DNA of 64,000 nucleotides. It comes from Motacilla alba alba (taxonomy: Eukaryota > Chordata > Aves > Passeriformes > Motacillidae). The notes beneath the pieces are model-generated. The model worked only from the letters and a program-made list of their open reading frames with translations. It was not told the origin of the DNA and searched no databases. The stretch spans positions 5,090,618 through 5,154,617 of the forward strand of contig NC_052032.1 of assembly GCF_015832195.1 (NCBI RefSeq), in the 5' to 3' direction. A program made the translations under genes and the position numbers. Positions 24,796-35,018 of this stretch are shown here, piece after piece (the first letter of the stretch is position 1; the number at the start of each line of letters is the position of its first letter).

Positions 24796-26717
24796 GTGAG
24801 ATGTCACCCCGAGGCCATGGTGGGCTGTCACAACTGTGCACACACACAGGGGGTCTGTACTGCAGCCACCAGCATCCCAGCTGCTGAGGACTGGGAAATA
24901 AGGCTTAGATCTTGGACTCAGGACTAAAGAGAGGTAGCTCTCAGTGATCATAGAGCACTGAGGTGCCACCTGGCACGGTGCTGTTGTCTGAGTGTTTATC
25001 CAGGTTATCCACAATCTGCAGCCCAGCTGAAGTCCCTGCTGCCACAGGCACGTGGCTACTTCAGCCAAGTGTTTCAAGTAGCACATCTGAGGTACAGCCA
25101 CGCTCTGGGCATGCAGCTGCAGCAAGAGGCAATCCCCGGGTAAGGAATAAAAACCTTGGAGGCCAAGGAAAGGATGTTCTTGCTGAGGAGCTGAGGGACA
25201 GGGCTTTGCCTCATCAGCCCCATCATGGTAGAGGTTTCTTGGTGGAGGCTTCTAAGGCATGGACCTCAGCTTCTAAGGCTGAGGGGTTTCCACCAAGGGC
25301 TGCTCAAAACAACACAAAGCACCCAGCTGGGAAGGAAAGCTGCTTTCTGGGTTTAGCAGTTTTTGAGGATCAGAGTTCTGCTAATTCCTTTCAATAAGTT
25401 ACAACTCCTATTTTTGCTGTTTCACAGCTGAGTGATTTTTACTGGGGCAACAAGCCCTCAGAGAATTCTAGAAATGAACAGTAGGGCAATCAGGGCTCCA
25501 CATCACCTACCTCAATTAGCTTTTTCAGTGATGCCTGCACAATCCTTGGTAACTCGTGTCCAGGGCAGAAGCCTGGTTCTCTTCCTCTCACCATAAGTCT
25601 TGCTATAAATGCACAGCTCATAGAAAGCAGCAGCCACAGGGAGCTTGGGCTCTTCATTTGACACCAGATGCCCCCATAAAGCACAGTGAGGCCACACAAC
25701 TGCAAGATGGAAGGCAATGCTAGAAAACATTCAGAAGGCTAAGACTGAAATTATGTTTTTAACTTAACACCATGAGATGTCTTCTGAAATTTCTGGTACA
25801 CTATATTGCAGTGGCATCACGTGGAAATCATCCACCTGCAGGGTCTGAACTGTTTTCTTGAAGACAATGCTTGGTAAAAAAGGGAGACATCCAGATGACC
25901 TTTAGCTTCTGTTAATGAGGCTTTATCCCTGATAGCAGCAATAGGAATAAGGAGTTTCCAGCAGGAGTTTGGAGGGATGCCTAATTTTCAATCTAGATAC
26001 TGGAAATCTGTTGAATTTCAGTAAGAAGGCACTCCAGGGTTTTTGCTCCTGATCAGAGGAGGCCAAGTGGGCTCACACAGCCAGGCTGGGTGTTGGAGAG
26101 GTCTCACAGCAACGCGCTCATCCGTTCTGTGATGGTTTGGGTTTGCCAGCTGGGATGTGATGCAATCCCTTTTCAGAAGCCCAGGCCATTGAGCAAACCC
26201 TCCCACCAGCAGCCTGCAAAGGTTCCATCCATGTCACACGGGCAGGTTAAATAATTACAGCACCAGCACCATCCCAACGGGAGCCACGGGCTGAGCCAGA
26301 ACAGGAGCAGAGTGTGAGAGCAAATCACAGGGTTTGGCAGGAGGTACCTGTTGTTCTTATTGCATTTAAAATCTAAAATTTCCTCGCCTTGGCGATTTCA
26401 ATGCCTATTGAAAGGCGAATGAAGCATGTGACTGAATGAGATCATTGAGGGGAAAAAAAGCACATTCATTCTGCTTGCAAAGAGCTGGACTCCAGCAGCA
26501 GCTGCCATTAATTAACTGGGGTTATTATTTATATGAGCCAGTTAATATAGATGTTGTTTAAATCTACTCTTCTTATCCAGTCAGGTTTTGAAGAGTTGTG
26601 ATTAGAACCAGAAATATCAATAGCTGGGGGCTGGTGTCAGCAAAATAATTGTGGTAACTGCAGTAGGCATAGGGGAAATGTTGCTGAAAACTAATTGAAC
26701 TTGCTTGCTTCCTACAG
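24796..26717 (+). other. COL27A1: intron (1.9 kb) with palindromic, SOX-like elements
   Basis: This is a phase-0 intron. The 3' third (about 26340-26570) is AT-rich with some CpG and holds two inverted repeats, at 26384-26418 and 26511-26546. It looks like conserved non-coding sequence, but conservation cannot be tested here. No exon is seen in the rest. Confidence 0.7.
26384..26418 (+). promoter_or_regulatory. candidate SOX-dimer palindrome
   Basis: The core TTTCAAT-GCCT-ATTGAAA (26396-26413) has two perfect 7-bp inverted arms around a 4-bp spacer. Each arm contains TTCAAT, which fits the WWCAAW SOX half-site in the head-to-head arrangement favoured by SOX9 dimers. An outer pair of arms, TCGCCTT (26384-26390) and AAGGCGA (26412-26418), extends the symmetry. 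COL27A1 is reported to contain SOX9-responsive enhancers. Assigning that role to this site is inference. Confidence 0.4.
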
Positions 26718-26771
26718 GGAGATGTGGGCTTACCTGGTTTAACTGGCTTCCCTGGGCCACCTGGTAGAAAG
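26718..26771 (+). CDS. COL27A1: COL27A1 collagen exon, 54 bp
   Basis: It encodes GDVGLPGLTGFPGPPGRK, six perfect triplets. The acceptor is TTCCTACAG and the donor GTAAGA. It corresponds to the GDMGLPGLSGNPGPPGRK-type segment after the interruption in mammals, so the uninterrupted repeat resumes here. Confidence 0.95.
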
Positions 26772-29700
26772 GTAAGAATGTTCTTTTCTAGTGAATCAGA
26801 TCAGTAATTTTATTTTAAAATTTTCTTCTATAACTCTGCCTGAAAGATTTAATTAAAAGTCCCAGTATCCACCCAAAGAGCCTCATGCCTGTTCAGCAGG
26901 TGTATAACCTAGGGAGATAGGCTGAAGCCACTGCCTAAAGACTATGTAAGAGTATGAAATGAAATTCTGGGTACAGAATTCTGTTCCTTCTTTGTATTCC
27001 TCATCCCTCTGCACCCTGACACTGAGTGTTCCTCTGCAAGCTCAGTTTAGGCCTGGTGCAGCCAGGGCATTATCTAAAGGGATCTCCAACCAACAGCAGT
27101 ACTCAAAGGATGGATTCAGAACAGTGCTAGGAACATTCCAAGGAAACCACAACTGTCTATCCTGGTAAAGCACACTTCAAAAACATATCTGTGTGCCCTC
27201 CCTCTTTATTTTGCTTGGAGCACTGGTCAGGTTTTGCTTTATTTGCTTCCGTATTGATGCTTCAACACCATTAACATCACAAACAACACATTTATGCCTA
27301 GAAAAGGGTATGTAGGGATAAAACACAAGATCTATCCCTGTTTCCCTGAGGCAGCAGGGTGTGTTTCTACCCATGCATCCAAGCCTGCCCAGCAATACCT
27401 GAGCCATCCATACCTGGAGCTCAGATCTTTCCTATATCAAGGACATTTCAGCTGAGTTTCCAGTTCCAAGCTGTGTTGGTAGGTTGGTTTCTTTTTTTGG
27501 AAGCTGGACCTGTTGCAGGGAGCTGAGTGGGGCTCAGTGGCCATGACTCCCTCTCCCAGCAAGCCAATATTGCCACAGCTAACCCGAACAGTTAAAATTA
27601 GCATCTTGTTTCCATCACTTCATCAGTCAATGGGCCATTGACCATACACTGGTCAATTAGCTGCACACAAACACCTCCTCTGATATGTTTTAAGACTCCA
27701 AGGAGAGAAAGAAGGTGTGGAGGAGGCTGTAAGGAGCCCTCCCTCTCCAGGATTATTTGTTGTATGCTTTATACTAGAACCAAATTGCCAAGAGGAGGGG
27801 CTGAGTTTATTTTTCTACTCCAAGGCTGGTCATGCTTGGGGTGCTGTGTGGAGTAGGAGCAATTGAGTGATTAATTACAGATCTTTTGCTGTCACAAACA
27901 AGTTCTAACTAATAGGGTGCAAAGAATACCATTTTCCTGGTATAACAGCTCATAAAACAAAACCTTGTGGTTACGATCAGCAAAATGCAATGTCAGGAGT
28001 GCAAGCACTCATAGTGGAAAAAGCAGAGAAGGAACAGGAGATTGAACAAACATTCCCAAGTCCAGCACATGGCCTTCACATCTGATCTTAACTCCCACAG
28101 GACAGGGTAAAGGCAGGGATATGCTTCTGTTTCTTCAAGTAATGAGCAAGTTGGATGTTGAAATTTTTCCTTTGGTGCAGCTTAAAAACACCTCCCAGTA
28201 GCACTACTCTGGCAGTGGGTTTGGTGTAACCTGGCTTTTATTAGCATCTTGCATTAAGAAAAAATTTACAGCTGTTGGAGAAATGTTTGGAAAAAATTTC
28301 TTTTTTTTTTTTTAATCTGGGTTGCCTGCTGGCATTCTCCCAGTGCAAATACACTGCTGCTTGGCTGAGGGTGGGCAACATATCTTGGCTACCGGAAAAC
28401 AGCAACACCTTGGAAATGGACATCCCTCCTCTCACTCCATGGACGTGCTGCAAAAAGGGCTTTCGGGGCTTTGATCAGAGAACACCATGTAGAAACCTTC
28501 AAATGGGGAAAATATTTCACCAGGAGAAACAAAATGCATTTCCCACTAAATGAAACCACTGTCTCAGCAGTGTGAGCTGGAGCCACAACCGCGTGGTTTT
28601 GGACAGCGTGGCTGACTCCTCAGTGCCTGCCTTGGGAATGCTGACAGGCTTGGATTGGACTCGTAGGATTGGACAGGCTGATCTCAGAGCACCCCTGAAG
28701 CTGTTGTAGCTCCACACATCATCAAGTACATGAAACTGCCTTAGAAGCAGCAGGTGTATTTCTCATCCTCTCCACACAGAGCAGACAGTGCTTTTGCAGA
28801 CCAGGAAGGGTGGCAGGACTTGGATGTCCCCTCTGCCTGTCCCTCTGGTGCCTATGAGGTACCCTCTGGGCTTTGGCTTTTGGCCTGGGGCTGCAGACCA
28901 CAGCTGCCTTGGAGATAGATCTCAGCAGAGCAGCATCACTGCTCCAGGGGAGAAAGCAGCAGTGAGAGAGGCAAAGCTTCACTGGAGTCAGAGAGCAAAG
29001 CTGGGAAGTGGTCAGTGCTTCCAAACATCCTGTATGCAGGTCTCATTCCCTGGCCCCCTCATTCTTCACATTTCCTACCAAAGTGCAGGATGATCGCTTT
29101 AGCGAGGAGAGAGTGGATTACAAATATCATCACAGATGAGTAAATCCTTCACTGCAGTGCAATTTCCTTTCTAAATCACAGCCCTTTGTGTGGAGTGCCC
29201 TGTAAACATCACCAAGTGTTCAGATAAAAGAGCAAATGCAGTTGTTTTCATACCCTCTGCCCTGTCATTTTAGTGCTATTTGAAGAGGATTTTAGCAGGT
29301 AAATACTTCCACACTGAAGCCAGCTTTAACATACACAAGCTTTTCTGGTTTTCCCTCATTGTGATTCACCTGAGGCAGAAATAACTGGGGTACATTGTGA
29401 GGAAATACATGTTTGAAACTCTCCAGAGCCCAGAATATGTAGTGAGGAGGATATTTAATAGAACATAACAGTAGCACATAACAGTGACTGCACATTGAGG
29501 AACATAACATATTTAACCTAATTGCCATTCACTTACCACTACAGAATTAGTGCAGAATTTAGTTCAGGACGTGCTCTGAGCATCTCAAGGGACCATCATG
29601 CAACCACCTACTTTGGGTGGACGTTGCAGGATCAAAATCCCCATCCTGAAGAAACCCAGCTGGAGCAGAATGGTTCAGAGCAGCCAAGCCAGGCACATAT

Positions 29701-31674
29701 TTCTTATCAGTGGAAAAGTGAGATATTTTTAAGCTTGTTGTTCCAGTTGTCTAGAGACAAGGTATCTCCTGCTCCAGACTGGAAGACCTGGGCAGAGCTC
29801 CCAGGAGAAAACCCCATGGAAATCTAAATTTCAGGGAATGTCTGGGGATGCTGAACCCAGGGATGTTTCTGTTGGAAGCTCTCACCTCCAGGCCAGACAC
29901 CCAACCAGAGTGGAGCATCCTCCCTCCTCTCTGTGAGCCTCTGTCAAGGAGCCAGGGAGAGGATGAGCAGGAGAGGATTTCATGGGGCAGATTCCTGGAG
30001 AGGGGCAGGGAATCCTGTGTCCTACTCCAAGAGCTGCTCAGGCACCTTTAGTGAGGAGTCTCTGACTGAAATGTCCTCACAGCATTTGCAGAAAGAACCC
30101 TCGAGGTGGTTCAACCAAGGGGCTTTCAGGACAGCCTTGTCAGAAGGTGCAGCTCTGTCCAGAGCCATGGTGTATCAGCACAGCCCAGCAGGAGAGGACT
30201 GGAGAGAAGGGAATCAGCATCGCTGCAGGCCAGACTGTCTGAAATAACAAGGCAGGAGGAATGCAAAGGGGAGAGGGTAGTGGCCAGCATGGCTGGGAGC
30301 ATTGCACACCCTGCCAGCAAAGGCTCAGGCTGCAGGTCTGGAAGAGCCCGTGGGAAGAATAAAAAAGCTGTTAAGCAGAGGTGTGGACCTGGGAGCAGAA
30401 ACAGCCCTGGGTTCGTGGGGAGAGTGGAGCCAAAGGCCAAGTGCTTGGTCACCCTGTGACTGGTGATGGCTTCCAGAGCAGGGACACTCCCTGTGGGCTT
30501 CACAGACAGATGAGGTGTGCTGGAGCCCTGGCCAGGACAGGGTGAGTGGCAGGGACTGAGGTACAAGTAGTTGTAACCCACCCTTGAAAGCAATTTGTTA
30601 TTTCTTTAGTATTTGTTCAAGGATTGTTCCGTGTTTATTTTTTTCTCTCCCATTTGTTTCAAGTTAAACTTTCTGCTCTCTCTTTTTTTTTTTTATCTTG
30701 CTGCTAGCCCAGCTAAACAGTCATCTCTGTAACTGAGTTCAATCTCCTGATCTGCTTCTCTTGATGGAAGCTTGTTTTAAACAGCTGAAGCAAGATAATA
30801 AAGAAGAGGAAAAAAATCTGAACTATCCATCACATAAAAAATACACTCTGTTTGAAGGGAGCTCTAGGTAAATCCTGGAGAAAGCAGACTCCCTTGAAAG
30901 ACACACAGTGCTCAGTTTGCAGTCAAACAGGCTGCCCTTGTCCTGCTCCAGTGTCTGCATCCCCCCAAAAAATGAAACATTGACAAACTGCAGTAGGATT
31001 ATGAAAGACCTGTGAGAATGATTTGAAGCCTGAAACACTTGCCAGTGAGCAAGGTGGATTAAGAAACTCGTTCTAATTAATTCAGCAGAGAGAGCAGGCT
31101 GAGAGGCAGCTTGCTCACCATTTTTAGTAGCTTCATAATGAAACACTCTGGATCTTGTAGTAATTAGATTAGAAAAGCTGGAAGCTGGACAAGTTCAAGG
31201 TAGAAAAATTGAAGTTTCCTGTGAAGCAAATGGTTGTTTTCATGTTTCCTGTGGCATTTCAAACTCTAAAGCAAAAGTAAGAGCTCTGAAACAGAAGTGG
31301 TTCATGTTGCTGTAGTCCCCAATGTGCCCAAAGCCAACATTTCATTCTGTGGTTTCCTGAGGATTAAGGGCAACCTTGCTCAATGTTTAGATCACAAATA
31401 GATCTGAGCGTGGAGACCACTCCAAATGTGTTCATGGAGCAATTCCTTCTGGAGTGTGAGCCACCCCAGACCACAGCAGGGCACAGCAGCAGGTTTGGGT
31501 GGTGCAAGCACTAAGCAGCTTGATAAAACTTTTCAGGATTATGTAAGGCTCTCTAAAATCCTGCTTCTCCTCAGAACTTTAGTCCCACCTGCAAAGAGAC
31601 ATAGAAACCAAACCCAGATTATTGTACTGTATTTTTGTTTCTTAGTATTCATCTCTTCCATCCTTTTTTGGCAG
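26772..31674 (+). other. COL27A1: intron (4.9 kb)
   Basis: This is a phase-0 intron with donor GTAAGA and a T-rich acceptor TTTTTTGGCAG. A poly(T) run occurs near 28303. I see no transposon, RNA gene or further exon. Confidence 0.75.
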
Positions 31675-31719
31675 GGATATAAAGGCTACCCTGGACCACT
31701 AGGTCACCCTGGAGACCAG
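31675..31719 (+). CDS. COL27A1: COL27A1 collagen exon, 45 bp
   Basis: It encodes GYKGYPGPLGHPGDQ, five perfect triplets. Its borders are TTTTTTGGCAG and GTGAGT. It is the first of five 45-bp exons that alternate strictly with 54-bp exons up to 60090. The Tyr residues (GYKGYPG) match the mammalian GHKGYPGPAGHPG segment. Confidence 0.95.
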
Positions 31720-32575
31720 GTGAGTTTTCCCACTTCCCAACAGGGGAGCTTTGAGGAGGGATGGATTTGCTGGCTGTGATGCTGGTTTGGCTCTGGTGCA
31801 GCCTGTCAGTGTGGACAGGCAGCTCCTCCCAGGGCAGCTGGGCACACACTGGGATCTGAGCACACACACACAGACCCAGAAACCATGGCATGGTGGGAAG
31901 AGACTGCCTTGGAGTTTCTACATTTAATTTCTAATTTTTATTGCTCAGCCACACTAAGTTTACTTGGGGGGAGAAAAGCCAGCTCACCATCCTACCCCTT
32001 TATTTGTCTTTTTACATTAATTTCACCTGGACTTTACTAACCACTCTGTGTTGAGTATATGTGATTCCCATCCCAAAGCTCATTCCCCCCCTCCCCTTTT
32101 CTTCTCCCCCTCCATTTGTTTAAGTTTGATGTTTGCAATGCAGTAAAAAAAAAAAAAAAAAGGCAATGAATAGCAGGCCCTGTTAGCAAAGATGTTAAAG
32201 GATATTATACATGAATCCATTTAGTTTTGAAGAATTTTGGCAGTGCTTTCCCACCAGCAAAACGGTTCCATATGCCAGATATAGATACAGCCTTACACCT
32301 TCTCTTAGTGTCCTTGTTCCAGATTCTCAGCTGCTTTCCCCCAAGTGAAGGGAGAAGGAGAAACAGCAGCACTTGCTCAGTGCATGGATCCTGTTGACTT
32401 GGCTTCCCTGTGTTTTCCCCCCTCATTAATTAACTTCATTATCTACCCTTAATATTATTTTCCTCTCAATAAATGTGCATCAGGTTAATCCACTCCACAA
32501 TGATTCAGCCAAAACCACTTCCCAAGTGGGACATTCACCTGACTTTTTGTGCTTTTTCTTTTTTTCTCTCCTAAG
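31720..32575 (+). other. COL27A1: intron (0.86 kb)
   Basis: This is a short phase-0 intron. It contains a (CA)n stretch near 31861-31871 and a 17-base A run at 32145-32161. The poly(A) lacks target-site duplications or a retrocopy body upstream, so I treat it as simple sequence. Confidence 0.8.
32145..32161 (+). repeat. A17 homopolymer
   Basis: A run of 17 A residues lies inside the 0.86-kb intron. It is length-unstable simple sequence with no sign of an attached retroelement. Confidence 0.9.
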
Positions 32576-32629
32576 GGTGAACGAGGACCAACTGGAAGTC
32601 CAGGTGCCAAAGGTTATCCTGGCAGGCAG
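32576..32629 (+). CDS. COL27A1: COL27A1 collagen exon, 54 bp, weak donor
   Basis: It encodes GERGPTGSPGAKGYPGRQ, six perfect triplets, after the acceptor TTTTTTCTCTCCTAAG. The donor is CAG|GTGCAG, which departs from GTRAGT at +4 and +6 and is one of the weaker donors in this gene. In-frame skipping of this exon would remove exactly six triplets. Confidence 0.94.
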
Positions 32630-34973
32630 GTGCAGTAAATCTCATCGTGCTGTGCACAGAGTAGGGATTTGGGTGTGCAGGTAGCTAAAGACATGTCCCA
32701 CTAAGGACAGTGCAGTCCTCTAGAAAATGTTGGTATATTTGAATATTTGATGCCTGAATATTTTCCTTCTTCCCTCCTCAAGATCTTGTAGCAATAACAC
32801 AGTCTTTCAACTCTGAAATGTTGTTAGAAAGTATTTTGTGGCTATGATAGATAAAACCTGAATTTTTACAGCCAATTATGGCAGATTTTTCTTCACTATA
32901 ACAACAGGGGAAAAAACAGAACAGCAGAGCACAGACAGACACGTGCAAGATGCTAACCCTTCTTTTCTAGGCATATTTTGCACCTAATGTTGTACAAGTT
33001 ATAAACCTAGGATGGAAAAAGGTGCATTTATTATTGGAGGAGGAGATTTAGATGAACTCTCACTAGTAAAATGCACTGGCATAAACCTATGTGTACACAC
33101 ACAAAGTTATGCATGAACTGTAAATATATATATAAAAATCTTATTTGCAGCTGCAATTAAAAAAAGACAATGAAAGACAATCAAGTCATTGTTCTCATGC
33201 TGAAAAAAAATTACACAAAGACAACTTTAGGAATGAAGGAGTGTGCATGGGGTAATGGATCAAGATTGGACACTTTGTTGTCCTACTGATGTAAGATGCT
33301 GAGTAGTGTAAAGGAAACAGGAGCATTTGCAAGATCCTAAAAAATGGAATCTCTTGGAGGACAGAACATGCAGCCCTGTAACATTTTGTGGTGAAGTGAG
33401 TTTGTCAGGGTTTTCTAAAATGGACACATTTAATGTTGGATTCAGCCACGTTTATCTGTAAGCCAAGAGACCAAACAGATGTCAAAGATCCCAAATGCTC
33501 TGTCCTGAGTCCTTCAGACTTATCATGAGTGTGGATGTGAATTTTTTATGCAGATGTGTAGGTTATTGGAGTAAATGTGAACTAGACCTGCAGAACAAGT
33601 CTGCATCTCTCTGCCTCAGACTGTCAATAAAGCATGACCCATTTTAAATTGAAAATTAAACTGATACCTTGCTTAGCACGCTGGAGAGTGCAGATGGCAG
33701 AACTGGATGGGAGCTTTATGCACCTGACTAAATGCTCCATTCATACTCTGAAAGGCTCTTAGAGCTGAGCATGCCAGAGAGTCTCCTAGGTGTGAATGTG
33801 TGTTAGATGGCTAATAAGAAGAGGTCCAAGAGATTTTGGACATACAAGGTTAATGAATGCTGTTCAGCAATTCAGCCCATCAGATAAGCAGGATGAAATC
33901 TGTGCCTTGACATTCAAAGAACAAATCTGCCTTCTTAAAAACGTGGTTTGGATCAGGAAAGTGACTTTTTCATTTTTTTAAGGCAGCTTTTTTCAGCCTA
34001 TCTGAATGCTGTGTGTATCCTGCACCAGGGCTGTTTACTTTGCAGAGATTTTACTACTTGTTACTCCTGTCAGCTGTGCTGGCTCTGCAGCGATGGGAGA
34101 GAGTGCTTGGCTCAGGTTTGGTTTGTGCATCACAGGCAGGATTGTAACTTCACCCAGATGCCTGAAATCTTTAGCAACGATGCAGGAGCCAGGAAAGAGC
34201 ACAACCCAGCTTTCACATCCCAGGCTGAGCCTGCAGTTCTGCCAGCTGAAGAAAATATGGACTTAGCCTTTTTTTTTTTTTCTTCCCCCAGAAAAATCCC
34301 ATCAAAATTTGGAACTTGAAAAAAATTGATCTGGAAACTTGCTAGAAGGCAATAAACATGAAAATTTCTTTTGCATTTTTGCACGTTTCTTCTTTGCAGT
34401 ATTTTGAGCGAGCAGCATCAGGCATAGGATTAGAATGGGGAATTAATTTTCAATTCTTTCCATAGCTGATGCTGCAAAGGGTTAGAGCTATCACAGTACC
34501 TGCATTGCTAAGTGACTTTCTGGGCTGTAGGAATTTCTCATTGCACCAGTGTTCCCTGAGCAGGTATTGGAATACATTTGCTATGCATGTGTTTGCTCAG
34601 GCAGGAAGATGAGTGGAGAGCTGTTGGGCACAGAGCATCACTGTGCCTCGCATCCCAAGTGTAACACAACCTCTGGGCACCCCACTGCATCAGCCCTTGT
34701 GGTTTTTATCATCAGAAATCTCGACTTCAGCCCCAGGGAAGGCTCACTGTGTGCAGAGTCTCAGGTTCTGCAGAATCCCAGCTCCCCAACAATGGCAGAT
34801 CTGTTATTTGTATTATTTGGTCTTTTTTTCTCCTTTGTTGATACTCCTTGGATGCTTAAAGCAAAACCTTAAAGCAGAACCATGCAGGGATGGTGCTCAG
34901 GGGGTTGGCACTGCTCGTTATTTTAAGTTAGAGCTTGTCCACATTTGTCTTTGTTTTTTCCCTTCTGTTCTAG
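32630..34973 (+). other. COL27A1: intron (2.3 kb)
   Basis: This is an AT-rich phase-0 intron. A cluster of SOX-like motifs (GACAAT, GACAAT, ATTGTT, ACAAAG) lies at 33166-33220, just after a TA-rich microsatellite-like stretch at 33123-33134. No exon is seen. Confidence 0.75.
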
Positions 34974-35018
34974 GGTTTACCTGGCCCCATAGGGGAATCT
35001 GGCCCAAAAGGCCCTCGG
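34974..35018 (+). CDS. COL27A1: COL27A1 collagen exon, 45 bp
   Basis: It encodes GLPGPIGESGPKGPR, five perfect triplets, between CTTCTGTTCTAG and GTAAGC. It is the exon immediately upstream of the miRNA-bearing intron. It corresponds to human GLPGPVGDPGPKGSR, as recalled. Confidence 0.95.

Noticed and set aside
32145..32161. A17 run as the tail of a processed retrocopy
   Set aside because: No gene-like body precedes it and no flanking target duplication is visible.
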